A stretch of 64,000 bases of DNA from Sphingobacterium spiritivorum (GTDB lineage Bacteria; Bacteroidota; Bacteroidia; Sphingobacteriales; Sphingobacteriaceae): positions 3,720,001 through 3,784,000 of the forward strand of contig NZ_CP068083.1 in the NCBI RefSeq assembly GCF_016725325.1, read 5' to 3'. Shown one piece after another: positions 53,601 through 61,913 of the stretch. The notes under the pieces are model-generated. The model was not told the DNA's origin and made no database searches. It saw nothing but the letters and a program-made list of their open reading frames with translations. The position numbers were made by a program, and so were the translations under genes. The stretch's first letter is position 1; each line of letters begins with the position of its first letter.

Positions 53601-56600
53601 TAATACAAACACTTCGTTGCCACAACTGCAAAACACGGTGGTCTTTGGTAATAACTCAGGCGTTGTAAACAGCTCGGGGGCTGATGTGCCAGTTTACCGA
53701 AATAGCTTAGTACAGGGTGCCAATGGTGCAGGGCTAATTACGTTTAACGGAACTGCTGCAGACCTATTTGTAGCTCCGCTCTCACCTGCTTTATCTATTG
53801 GTGGAGATTACAGGCCTAAAATAGGAAGCGATTTGGCCAATGCAGGCGACCAAACATTATTTGTGGGTTTAAATGCCAATACCAAAGATTTAGATGGTAA
53901 TGCTCGCTTAATGGGTAGTAATATCGACTTAGGTGCTTATGAACTGCAAACCCAGCCACAAACCATTACAGCCGCTAATGTTTCAAAAACCTATGGCGAT
54001 GCTGATTTTGAACCCGGAGCCACAGCAAGTTCTGGTTTAACGGTAAGTTATGTCTCAGCAGATAACAGTATTGCCGAAGCTTTTCAGGATGCAGCAGATG
54101 CCAATAAGTGGAAACTGAATATCAAAAAAGCAGGCACGGTAAATATTACCGCAAGTCAGCCGGGAAATGGTGCTTTTAGCCCTGCTCCAGATGTAATATT
54201 CAGCTTAACTATTAGCCAAAAACCGGTTACGGTTAGTTTCAAGCCTAGTGCCGTGTTTACCAAAGTGTACGATGCGGGTACGGCTGGAACGGTGCAGGCT
54301 ATAGACCTGATGCTGGCCAATGGCGATGTGGTCAATAGCGATGATGTACAATTGAGCCTAAGCTCGGCTACAGTTCAATACAATACCAAAGATGTTGGAA
54401 CGGCAAAAACGATTACTCTCCCAATAGGAAATGTAATTTTAACAGGAGCACAAGCCGGGAATTATAAAGTATCAAATATTAGCGATCTCTCAAATGTCAC
54501 TGCTGCCATTACGCCAAAAGCACTAACAGTTACCGCCAACAATTTCAGTAAAGTGTACGATGGTGCTGCTTATTATGGTGGTAATGGAATAAGCTTCAGT
54601 GCTTTTGCGCTGGGCGAAGACCAAACAGTACTTGTCGGCAAACTGGCTTACACGGGTACCGGACAGGGAGCTGTCAATACAGGTAATTATACCATTGTAC
54701 CTGGCGGATTGACCTCTGCCAACTATGCACTTAATTTTGTAAGCGGACAATTAACCATCTCGCTAAATAGTGTAAATACATTAACATTCAATGCTCAAAC
54801 AGCAGGCAGTATCTTAAATAAAACTTATGGAGATGCTGATCTGAATGCTTCGGCCAATGCCAGTAGCGGCTTGCCGGCCGGCTACCAAAGCAGCAATACT
54901 GCTGTAGCTACGGTGAGTGCTACCGGTCAGGTGAGTATTTTGGGTACAGGAACGGCAATCATTACAGCAAATCAGGAGGGTGATAACAATTATGGTGTAG
55001 CAACACCTGTCAGTTTTACCTTACAGGTGGCAAAGAAAAGGCTCTCAGTGACGGCAAACGATTTCAGTAAAACCTATGATGGCATTGCCTATGTTGGTGG
55101 AAACGGAGTTAGTTTTAATGGTTTTGTAAATGACGATTCACCGGCAGCATTAGGGGGCAACTTAGCCTACGGCGGTACTGCTCAGGCTGCAGTTAATACA
55201 GGTACTTATTCGATTACGCCGGGTGGACTATCCTCTGGAAATTACGATTTCGACTATAAAAATGGTACGCTGAGCATTGTACAGTCCGGGGCAAATGTTA
55301 TTACGTTCAACAGTCAGGTACCAGGCGCTAATTTGCAATTAACCTATGGCAGTGCAGACGTTAATGCTTCGGCAATTTCTTCTTCGGGGCTAATCGTCAG
55401 CTATGTGAGCAGTAATCCGGCAGTTGCTGCTGTAAATGCCTCGGGGGAGGTACAAATTTTGTCAGCTGGTGCAGCAACCATTACAGCCAGTCAACCGGGT
55501 GATGTCAACCACGCCGCGGCATCCCCGGTAAGTTTTAATATAAATGTTGTACAAAAAGCATTAACCATTACTGCCAACAATTTTAATAAAATGTACGACG
55601 CGCAAAGTTATTCAACTGGTAATGGTGTAAGCTATAATGGTTTTGTAAATGGAGAAAATGAACAAAATTTGCAGGGCGCATTAAGTTATACCGGTACGGC
55701 AATTGGGGCCAAAAATGTGGGTAGCTATTTCATCACACCGGGAGGATATACTTCCGCAAATTACGCCATTACCTATCTGGATGGCAGTCTTACAATCACT
55801 AAAGCCAACTTAACGGTTATGGCTGATGCGAAGACTAAAGTATTTGGAACGGCAGATCCTGCTCTGACTTATAAAGTCACAGGTATGGTCAATAATGATG
55901 CGGCTACTGTAGTAACAGGAACATTGAAACGTGCAGCAGGAGAGAATGTAGGAACGTATGCGATCAGCAATAACGATCTGACCGCTTCTAACTATACGAT
56001 CACCTATACAGGAGCCAATCTTACCATTACGAAGGCAACTGTTACAGGTATCACGTTAAGCGATGCCAGTTTCACTTACGATGGAAGTTCTAAATCTATT
56101 CTTGTAACTGGTACTCTTCCTTCAGGTACAACCGTGAGTTACACCGGTAATAATCAGACAGCTGCCGGCAGCTATCCGGTTACGGCTAATATAGACGGAG
56201 GTATCAATTATAATAACCTCTCTCTGCAGGCTACATTGAAGATCAATAAAGCCAAACAGGTGATTAGCTTCAAAGAAATCCCTGCGGTGTACCGCGATGC
56301 AGGTCAATTGACACTTGATATTACCAGCAACAGCCCGCTGCCGATCCGTATCTACAGTGATAATACCTTAGTTGCTGAAGTTACAGGTAATCAGGAGGTG
56401 ACCGTGAGAGGAGTAGGTTTAGCCCTTATCCGTGCAGAGCAGGCAGGAGATGCAAACTATATCGCAGCTGATGCGGTGACCCGTGAACTTCGTGTCCGCA
56501 ATGAAGACGGAGCTAAATTACCGGTACGTGTACATCCTGCAGTTTCACCAAACGGAGATGGTATCAACGATTACCTTCGTATCGAGGGCATAGATGAATA

Positions 56601-56799
56601 TCCGGAGAACAAAATCGGAATCTTTGATGCCAACGGTAACCTGGTTCAGGAACTCAAAGGGTACGATAACCATAGCAACCGATTTGACGGTTACAAGGAA
56701 AGTCGTGCAGTCCCTGCCGGTACATACTTCTATATGCTTGAAGTAAAGATCAACGGTAAATGGGTTTATGACAAAGGCTTCTTCGTTGTCAGATATTAA
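50641..56799 (+). CDS. Giant mosaic surface protein with MBG/YDG repeats and a gliding-motility-type (T9SS) C-terminal domain
   Basis: This 2,052-residue exported protein begins with a signal peptide (also possible from the ATG at 50665). In order: a PKD-like segment (residues about 30-105); a glycine-rich domain with many GGGG runs (about 105-345); a second PKD-like segment sharing PAIGLAANG and GNIPAF with the first (about 360-440); a jelly-roll-like insert (about 443-585); a right-handed beta-helix with NNVIFTGNSTDVNGGAIFNG-type repeats (about 600-1,100); alternating Ig-like and YDG/MBG repeats (about 1,105-1,965) with a period near 520 bp; and a C-terminal domain with VSPNGDGINDYLRIEGI and a final FFVVRY. 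That last domain directs secretion by the type IX system and attachment to the surface. A PorP/SprF partner follows. Confidence 0.88.
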   Translation: MNKTLLCLMKRQLLFSLFLIITRLSFGQCPQMDQPQNKQVCNGTTTAPVNFTSSTANVVYSWTNSNPAIGLAANGRGNIPAFNAVNTGTGLLTANITVTPKLETVQTFSYTGAVQTFVVPAGVTNIKIDARGAQGASAIYNQPGTKPDDLGGKGGRVTADYPVTPGQTIYVMVGGSNGYNGGGSGGGSIAQPNGGGASDIRIGGTALTNRIIVAGGGGGAGNNCSNTAEPGGAGGELTGGTGNQCGSLTGISVGQGGTQTQGGEPGTGQSTQVGNVAATAGQLGLGGNAGILFGTAAGGGGGGYYGGGGAAYGSGGGGSSYTNPQAISVQHTQGFQDGDGQIIITYDMSCASPATQAFTYTVSPTPVVAQPKDQSVFTGTNTAAVNFSSPTTGGYVSYDWINNTPAIGLAANGTGNIPAFTTVNATNEPITATLTVTPKLTEGILDIDQSIASNCTANISQSNLAQSFKPVTNSLMGASIFLNATGGNGSITISLWDKLPNAGGVQLATGTAASSPSSWVNVFWSPVSVTPGNTYYLVFTGTNNLNCIAGSTSNPYPDGQVYANAGYQSFPSYDYAFRTYSPGATSCAGTSQQFQITVKVLKPDANGILYVKKGSNGLGGSWANAVSELADALVMAKTLNAVTPGKVKQIWVAGGKYLPLYSPEDGANFGTDKTRDNTFLLVKDVQLYGGFAGIETTLQQRDLSIAANQSILSGDFNNDDVVTGAGATLSFSGNGENTYHVLLSAGDVGTAELNGFVVRGGSGSSGILTVNTLNIFKTQGGGMNITASSPTITNCVFENNHVQTGLGGAIYINTPNGAIIAAPTISKSKFLNNKSANIAGQGWGDEGAGAMYNVNSNPIITDCSFVGNLVTGGRFGGAIVNVSSEVQFTDVTISNNASKGLFGGGGGLAIFGNKTATLNNVIFTGNSTDVNGGAIFNGSGAVAVLNNVLFSGNLANYGAAIYNNNSSPVLTNVTISGNQANVNGAIYNTNTSLPQLQNTVVFGNNSGVVNSSGADVPVYRNSLVQGANGAGLITFNGTAADLFVAPLSPALSIGGDYRPKIGSDLANAGDQTLFVGLNANTKDLDGNARLMGSNIDLGAYELQTQPQTITAANVSKTYGDADFEPGATASSGLTVSYVSADNSIAEAFQDAADANKWKLNIKKAGTVNITASQPGNGAFSPAPDVIFSLTISQKPVTVSFKPSAVFTKVYDAGTAGTVQAIDLMLANGDVVNSDDVQLSLSSATVQYNTKDVGTAKTITLPIGNVILTGAQAGNYKVSNISDLSNVTAAITPKALTVTANNFSKVYDGAAYYGGNGISFSAFALGEDQTVLVGKLAYTGTGQGAVNTGNYTIVPGGLTSANYALNFVSGQLTISLNSVNTLTFNAQTAGSILNKTYGDADLNASANASSGLPAGYQSSNTAVATVSATGQVSILGTGTAIITANQEGDNNYGVATPVSFTLQVAKKRLSVTANDFSKTYDGIAYVGGNGVSFNGFVNDDSPAALGGNLAYGGTAQAAVNTGTYSITPGGLSSGNYDFDYKNGTLSIVQSGANVITFNSQVPGANLQLTYGSADVNASAISSSGLIVSYVSSNPAVAAVNASGEVQILSAGAATITASQPGDVNHAAASPVSFNINVVQKALTITANNFNKMYDAQSYSTGNGVSYNGFVNGENEQNLQGALSYTGTAIGAKNVGSYFITPGGYTSANYAITYLDGSLTITKANLTVMADAKTKVFGTADPALTYKVTGMVNNDAATVVTGTLKRAAGENVGTYAISNNDLTASNYTITYTGANLTITKATVTGITLSDASFTYDGSSKSILVTGTLPSGTTVSYTGNNQTAAGSYPVTANIDGGINYNNLSLQATLKINKAKQVISFKEIPAVYRDAGQLTLDITSNSPLPIRIYSDNTLVAEVTGNQEVTVRGVGLALIRAEQAGDANYIAADAVTRELRVRNEDGAKLPVRVHPAVSPNGDGINDYLRIEGIDEYPENKIGIFDANGNLVQELKGYDNHSNRFDGYKESRAVPAGTYFYMLEVKINGKWVYDKGFFVVRY

Positions 56800-56893
56800 T
56801 CAGAGGAAATCTGTGTTGCAGCTCCAGGATGAGCTGTAACACCGGATTTCTTTAGTAGAGTAACAGTATAAAAAAACAGAAATAACAAGGGCT

Positions 56894-57796
56894 ATGAACT
56901 TGAAAAAGATAATATCAGGCACGTTATCGTTACTATGTGTCAGCCTGGCCTTGGGTCAGCAATATATCGATCCGGCGCTTTCCGGTTCGTTTGGGAAGAT
57001 GCTGAATCCGAGTTACAATGCATTGCTGAAAGGAGGCGAAGGAGATGCAGCGCTTCTTTACCGTTACCAATGGGCCGGAGTTGACGGAGCTCCCAAGAGT
57101 ATCTGGTTCAACGGTAATATAGCTGTTGGTAATCGCGGCATTGCTTTAGGTGTAAATTTCAAACAGTTTAAGATCGGTGTTGAACGCAGTACAGAAGCCT
57201 CGGCGAATTTTACCAAAACACTTCAGATCTCAGATGAGGAATACATTGGTCTGGGAGTGAACCTGGGCTACACGCAGCAGCGTGGAGATTACAGCTCCCT
57301 TGATCCGGGTGATCCTGCCTTTCAGACGGAACAATACGGAACATTGTTGTACGGATTGTCAGCGTCATTAGTGAGACCTGATCGATATTATGTAGGCGTG
57401 TCTATGCCACGTTCTATTTTCGGATCAAAGGAATCCAACTATGTGCGTCAGTTTGGTCGTGACAATACGTTTTACGTATCCTCGGGAGTGATCTTTGATC
57501 TGGACAATCAGATGTACATCCGTCCGAGTTTACTGGCGAGCTACCGTCCTGTTACAGGGGTTCAGTTTGATGGTACAGTGATGTTATTCTTTCATGAGAA
57601 ATTTGGTATCGGAGGAGGTTACAGACAGCGTGGAGATCTGATGGGAATGGCTGAATTCAATCTGGGCAGACTTCGGGTCGCTTACAGTTATCAGCAGAAC
57701 CTGAAGAACAGTGATTTGAACCGTTACATCGCTAACAGTACCCATGAACTGGGACTGTCTGTGCGATTCGGAAATCAAAGCAGATCAAGATTGTAA
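56894..57796 (+). CDS. PorP/SprF family type IX secretion outer-membrane protein
   Basis: This 300-residue protein has a signal peptide (ending SLALGQ) and a beta-barrel composition with the typical start QYIDPALSGSFGKMLNPSYNALL. Later come GIALGVNFKQFKIG, YVGVSMPRSIFG, and a C-terminal HEKFGIGGGYRQRGDLMGMAEF segment, as in PorP/SprF. In Flavobacterium, SprF supports secretion of the giant adhesin SprB, and paralogues sit beside other large type IX secretion substrates. Here it lies 94 bp after the giant surface protein, so it is probably its dedicated partner. It is followed by a terminator. Confidence 0.93.
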   Translation: MNLKKIISGTLSLLCVSLALGQQYIDPALSGSFGKMLNPSYNALLKGGEGDAALLYRYQWAGVDGAPKSIWFNGNIAVGNRGIALGVNFKQFKIGVERSTEASANFTKTLQISDEEYIGLGVNLGYTQQRGDYSSLDPGDPAFQTEQYGTLLYGLSASLVRPDRYYVGVSMPRSIFGSKESNYVRQFGRDNTFYVSSGVIFDLDNQMYIRPSLLASYRPVTGVQFDGTVMLFFHEKFGIGGGYRQRGDLMGMAEFNLGRLRVAYSYQQNLKNSDLNRYIANSTHELGLSVRFGNQSRSRL

Positions 57797-57822
57797 TTAT
57801 AACATATCCTATATTAAATAGG

Positions 57823-57857
57823 AAGGGTTCTGAAATTAATTTCAGAACCCTTTTTTA
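57823..57857 (+). terminator. Rho-independent terminator after the PorP gene
   Basis: AAGGGTTCTGAAATT (57823-57837) is followed directly by its reverse complement (57838-57852) and a T-run. The hairpin would form with a small loop opened at the centre. Confidence 0.88.
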
Positions 57858-57960
57858 TTTCTCCTAACCCGTAATTGCAACAAAAGTGAAACTTATAAAC
57901 TTTATTAACCTCTTAAACCTTATAAAATCCCTTGTCAACCTTTTATGTATCTGCAAAAAC

Positions 57961-58001
57961 AATTCCCTCTCCTTTTTAAGGAGAGGGTTAGGGTGAGGTT
58001 C
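57961..58001 (-). repeat. Further copy of the CTCTCC palindromic repeat
   Basis: The hairpin CCCTCTCCTT-TTT-AAGGAGAGGG is followed by TTAGGGTGAGGTT. Its stem is the same as that in module B at 41655, 41827 and 50347, with another loop. It lies between the PorP terminator and the mgtC promoter. Confidence 0.75.
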
Positions 58002-58076
58002 TGAAATTGTAATATCAACCTCTGCTTTTTGGAGTTGCCTTCTAATGAAATTCTAATATTTTTCTAAAAGATCTCT

Positions 58077-58110
58077 AACAGCTCCCTGACAGTAGCTGTT
58101 TTACTTTTGC
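58077..58110 (+). promoter_or_regulatory. mgtC promoter with an adjacent inverted repeat
   Basis: TACTTTTGC at 58102-58110 matches the -7 element TAnnTTTG. Directly upstream, AACAGCT (58077-58083) and AGCTGTT (58094-58100) form a 7-bp inverted repeat with a 10-bp spacer. It would cover the region between the -33 and -7 elements, a natural position for a repressor. Confidence 0.55.
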
Positions 58111-58131
58111 AACGTCAAAAAATAAAACAAC

Positions 58132-58176
58132 ATGGATTCAGGTCCCTATTATCTTATTCACAAGCTGACAGCTTAA
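58132..58176 (+). CDS. Putative 14-residue leader peptide before mgtC
   Basis: An ATG 22 bp after the -7 element opens a frame that encodes MDSGPYYLIHKLTA and ends in TAA. It is the first ATG of the predicted transcript and lies 58 bp before mgtC. Proteobacterial mgtA and mgtC transcripts also carry short regulatory leader ORFs (mgtL, mgtP) with different sequences. The evidence is position only; there is no conservation data. Confidence 0.4.
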   Translation: MDSGPYYLIHKLTA

Positions 58177-58183
58177 TCCGTAC

Positions 58184-58234
58184 TGTTCTTGAGGGAGCGT
58201 ACCTAAGCTCCTGTTTGTATTATACAAAAGAACA
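58184..58234 (+). promoter_or_regulatory. Predicted three-helix RNA junction ending at the mgtC start codon
   Basis: TGTTCTT (58184-58190) can pair with AAGAACA (58228-58234). Between them are two local hairpins: GGGAGC/GCTCCT at 58193-58198 with 58207-58212, and TTTGTA/TACAAA at 58214-58219 with 58223-58228. The closing stem ends at the base before the mgtC ATG, so it could hide the translation start. The leader ORF ends eight bases before it. Confidence 0.45.
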
Positions 58235-58939
58235 ATGAACACACTCGATTTTACTATTCGTCTGGCACTATCCCTGTTATTGGGAGCTTCTATTGGTTTT
58301 GAGCGTCAATGGAGACAGAAGAGTGCCGGTCTGCGTACCAATACACTAGTTTCCCTTGGATCAACTGCTTTTATCCTCTTATCAGTCAGTATCGGTGGAG
58401 ACGCTACCGGAAGAGTCGCTTCCTATATTATCAGTGGTATAGGTTTTCTCGGTGCGGGAGTAATTATGAAAGACGGGATGAGTGTGCAGGGGCTTAATAC
58501 TGCTGCTACTATATGGTGTTCTGCTGCCATAGGCTCACTTGTAGGAGTGGGACTATATAGGGAGGCCATTATTCTCAGTTTTTTTGTAGTACTGATTCAT
58601 TTGCTTATGCGTCCGTTAGGTCAGCGCATCGGACAATCTCATTTTATCAAATCGTCCCTGATTCAGACAGACTATCGTTTTTCGATTATCTGCAGGGCCG
58701 AAGTGGAAAACCATATCCGTATTCTTTTGCTCCAGCAACTGGGCAATCATGAAAAGCTACTGCTCAAATCATTGAGCAGTGACGATTATGAAGATCCTCA
58801 GAAAGCTATAATTACAGCAGAGATACATGCAGCATCACAGCAGGACAGCATTATGGAACGTGTAGCCAGTTTGTTAACTATAGAAGAAAAAGTAACAAAG
58901 GTAAGTTGGGAAATTATTGGCACACAAAGCGATTTATAA
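58235..58939 (+). CDS. mgtC: MgtC/SapB family membrane protein
   Basis: This 234-residue protein has the MgtC membrane domain of four or five helices. LSLLLGASIGFERQWRQKSAGLRTNTLV is the family signature, followed by SYIISGIGFLGAGVIMKDGMSVQGLNTAATIWCSAAIG. A C-terminal soluble ACT-like domain (residues about 145-234) follows, as in longer MgtC proteins. MgtC does not itself transport Mg2+ but affects F-ATPase and Mg2+ or phosphate homeostasis. It precedes mgtA by 111 bp on the same strand. Confidence 0.92.
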   Translation: MNTLDFTIRLALSLLLGASIGFERQWRQKSAGLRTNTLVSLGSTAFILLSVSIGGDATGRVASYIISGIGFLGAGVIMKDGMSVQGLNTAATIWCSAAIGSLVGVGLYREAIILSFFVVLIHLLMRPLGQRIGQSHFIKSSLIQTDYRFSIICRAEVENHIRILLLQQLGNHEKLLLKSLSSDDYEDPQKAIITAEIHAASQQDSIMERVASLLTIEEKVTKVSWEIIGTQSDL

Positions 58940-59050
58940 TTTTCTATATGTTAAAGTGATAATGTATTTAATAGTATGTATGTGTAATATAATTAGCTGC
59001 ATAAGATTATTTTTTAAGTATAATTCCGGTTCGTAATAAAAGATTGAAAA

Positions 59051-61756
59051 ATGAAAAACAAGAATATAATTGTACCAAAAAAAGCGAATGAAACATTCAG
59101 CAGATCAGGAATGAATGAAGGAACAGCAATTAAACTTCATAATATCGCCAGGCAGGAAGACCAGTTTATTTATGCTATGATGGAGAGTTCTGCCGAAGGT
59201 ATTACATCTGCTACAGCAAAGGACAGAACACAAAGATTCGGGAAAAATGTCGTACAGCATGATCGTGCACCTTCATGGTTGAAACAACTTATACAAGCTT
59301 TTGCTAATCCGTTTATATTGATTTTACTTGTGATTGCACTTATATCTTTTGTATTGGATATATGGATGGCTTTACCGGAAGAACGTGATTACAAGACGGT
59401 GATAGTGGTATTCACGATGATGATGATAAGTGTACTGATGCGTTTTGTGCAGGAGTACAGAAGCAACAGAGCTGCCGAACAACTAAAAAGTATGGTTAAG
59501 ACCACAGCTACTGTTTTGCGTAAATATAGTGGTAAGCACGAACGTCTTATTGAAGAATTGGTGCCGGGTGATGTTATTTTCCTGTCAGCCGGAGATATGA
59601 TACCAGCCGATTGCAGGATATTGCATTGTAAAGATCTTTTTGTGAGTGAAGCCATGCTTACCGGAGAAGCTCTTCCAGTTGAGAAGAACTGGCTGCCAGT
59701 ACAACATGCCGACAAGTGTTCGCCAATAGAGATTTCCAATATCTGTTTTATGGGAACTAATGTAATCAGTGGCTCTGCGTCTGCGATAGTAGTGGCAACT
59801 GGAGGTTCAACTTATTTCGGAACGATCAGCAAAACAATTGTGGGTGAACGTCCGGAAACCGCCTTTGATAAGGGAGTTAATAAGGTTAGTTTTCTGCTTA
59901 TCCGATTTATGTTGGTCATGGTTCCCGTTATTTTTCTCATCAATGGAGTGTTGAAAGGTGACTGGATGAATGCCTTACTGTTTGCTGTGGCAGTGGCTGT
60001 AGGGCTTACACCCGAAATGTTGCCGATGATCGTAACAGCTAATCTGGCAAAGGGAGCCCTGAATATGAGTAAACGTAAGGTAATTGTCAAAAGACTCAAT
60101 GCTATACAGAATATAGGTGCAATGGACATCCTGTGTACAGATAAGACGGGTACACTTACGATGGACAAAATTGTATTAGAAAAACATCTCAATGTATACG
60201 GAGCCGAAGATGATGAAGTGTTGAAATGGGCTTATCTGAACAGTTTCCATCAGATGGGTTTAAAAAATCTGCTGGATAAAGCGGTATTAGAGCATGTGGA
60301 ATTACATGATTATCTGAAGGTGGAAGAGCATTATGTTAAGATTGATGAAATTCCGTTTGATTTTCAGCGACGCAGAATGTCCGTTGTTCTTAAAAATGCA
60401 AATGGCAGTCACTTATTAATCTGTAAAGGAGCGGTAGAGGAGATGCTTAGTCTTTGTACACATACTTTCGATCCTGGCGAGGATCGCAGTATTCATAGAG
60501 AGCAGGATAATGTTGTGGCTATGAATGATACTATGCGGAAACAGGTGTTGCGTACGGCCCGTGAACTCAATGAAGACGGATTGAGGGTGCTGCTGGTTGC
60601 GATACGTGAATTTGATGGCAATCACCCGCTTACTTACGCTGTTGAAGATGAAAACAAACTTATTCTGACAGGTTTTATTGGTTTTCTGGATCCGCCAAAG
60701 CCTTCAGCAGCTCCCAGCATAAAAGCTTTACAGGAATTAGGTATAGCTATAAAAGTGCTGACCGGAGATAACGATATCGTAACCCGAAAAATATGTCGGG
60801 AAGTCGGCATTCCGATCCGAAATATTATGCTTGGTGATGAACTTGATCTGCTGTCTGCTGAAGAACTGAAAATACAGGTAGATGATATCTCCGTATTTGC
60901 CAAACTAAGTCCCATGCAGAAAGTAAGAGTTGTACAGGTGCTCCGGGAGAAAGGACATACTGTAGGTTTTATGGGTGACGGTATCAATGATGCTGCCGCT
61001 CTCAAAGAATCTGACGTGGGTATCAGTGTGGATACTGCTGTAGATATAGCCAAAGAAAGCGCTGATATTATTTTATTGGAAAAAGACCTTACCATACTGA
61101 GAAAGGGAGTGATTTACGGCAGAAGAACGTTTGGTAATATTGTCAAGTATATCAAAATGACTGCAAGTAGTAATTTCGGTAACATGTTTAGCATGTTGGG
61201 AGCCAGCGCATTTCTGCCTTTTCTGCCCATGTTGCCTGTCCAACTTCTGGTTCAGAATCTGTTATATGATGTTTCGCAGGTTACCATTCCCTGGGATAGT
61301 ATGGATAAAGATTTTCTGGCCAAACCTAAAAAATGGGATGCCCGTGGCTTACAGCGTTTTATGTTATACATAGGTCCTATCAGTTCTGTATTTGATTTTA
61401 TAACGTTTGCAGTTCTTTTTTATGTGTTTAAAGCCAATAGTCCAGCACATCAGTCTTTGTTTCAGAGTGGTTGGTTTGTGGAAGGGCTACTGTCGCAAAC
61501 ATTAATTATTCATATGATTCGTACACGCAAGATTCCCTTTATACAAAGCTGGGCTACTGCTCCTGTAGTGGCAATGACGTCATTGGTTATAGCGTTAGGA
61601 ATGCTTATCCCATTTTTACCGATAGCATCTGCATTAGGAATGCAACCTTTGCCATGGACCTATTTCCCCTGGCTTATCGGTATTCTGTTTAGTTACTGCC
61701 TGCTGACACAAGTTGTCAAGAACTGGTATATCCGCAGATTTAAGGAATGGTTGTAA
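59051..61756 (+). CDS. mgtA: Magnesium-translocating P-type ATPase
   Basis: This 901-residue P3B-type ATPase imports Mg2+. It has an actuator-domain loop (LVPGDVIFLSAGDMIPADCR, EAMLTGEALPVEK), the TM4 segment AVGLTPEMLPMIV, the phosphorylation motif CTDKTGTLT with D364, KGAVEEML for nucleotide binding, VLTGDN and the hinge MGDGINDAAALKESDVGISV. Ten membrane helices fit the pattern. The length equals E. coli MgtA (about 898). It is the second gene of the mgtC-mgtA unit, presumably induced by low Mg2+. Confidence 0.95.
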   Translation: MKNKNIIVPKKANETFSRSGMNEGTAIKLHNIARQEDQFIYAMMESSAEGITSATAKDRTQRFGKNVVQHDRAPSWLKQLIQAFANPFILILLVIALISFVLDIWMALPEERDYKTVIVVFTMMMISVLMRFVQEYRSNRAAEQLKSMVKTTATVLRKYSGKHERLIEELVPGDVIFLSAGDMIPADCRILHCKDLFVSEAMLTGEALPVEKNWLPVQHADKCSPIEISNICFMGTNVISGSASAIVVATGGSTYFGTISKTIVGERPETAFDKGVNKVSFLLIRFMLVMVPVIFLINGVLKGDWMNALLFAVAVAVGLTPEMLPMIVTANLAKGALNMSKRKVIVKRLNAIQNIGAMDILCTDKTGTLTMDKIVLEKHLNVYGAEDDEVLKWAYLNSFHQMGLKNLLDKAVLEHVELHDYLKVEEHYVKIDEIPFDFQRRRMSVVLKNANGSHLLICKGAVEEMLSLCTHTFDPGEDRSIHREQDNVVAMNDTMRKQVLRTARELNEDGLRVLLVAIREFDGNHPLTYAVEDENKLILTGFIGFLDPPKPSAAPSIKALQELGIAIKVLTGDNDIVTRKICREVGIPIRNIMLGDELDLLSAEELKIQVDDISVFAKLSPMQKVRVVQVLREKGHTVGFMGDGINDAAALKESDVGISVDTAVDIAKESADIILLEKDLTILRKGVIYGRRTFGNIVKYIKMTASSNFGNMFSMLGASAFLPFLPMLPVQLLVQNLLYDVSQVTIPWDSMDKDFLAKPKKWDARGLQRFMLYIGPISSVFDFITFAVLFYVFKANSPAHQSLFQSGWFVEGLLSQTLIIHMIRTRKIPFIQSWATAPVVAMTSLVIALGMLIPFLPIASALGMQPLPWTYFPWLIGILFSYCLLTQVVKNWYIRRFKEWL

Positions 61757-61782
61757 GGCTGGTGATTACATCCCAAGATTCT

Positions 61783-61830
61783 ATCCCTATACACTTTTCC
61801 GGTCTGATGATCGGAAGAGTGTATAGGGAT
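61783..61830 (+). terminator. Long hairpin after mgtA
   Basis: A 19-bp stem (61783-61801 with 61812-61830; arms begin ATCCCTATACAC and end GTGTATAGGGAT) has one G-T pair and a 10-nt loop. It lacks the usual T-run, so it may act as a terminator or an RNA-stabilising hairpin. Confidence 0.65.
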
Positions 61831-61913
61831 TGGACTATTAGAGCAAATGCTTTTAGATAAAATAATTTCATAAAGAATATAATTACATTTGTTTAAATGA
61901 GTTATGATTCTTT

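Noticed and set aside
53950-56270. DNA tandem repeat or CRISPR-like signal inside the giant gene
   Set aside because: The repetition follows protein domains (Ig-like and YDG/MBG units) in a continuous reading frame.
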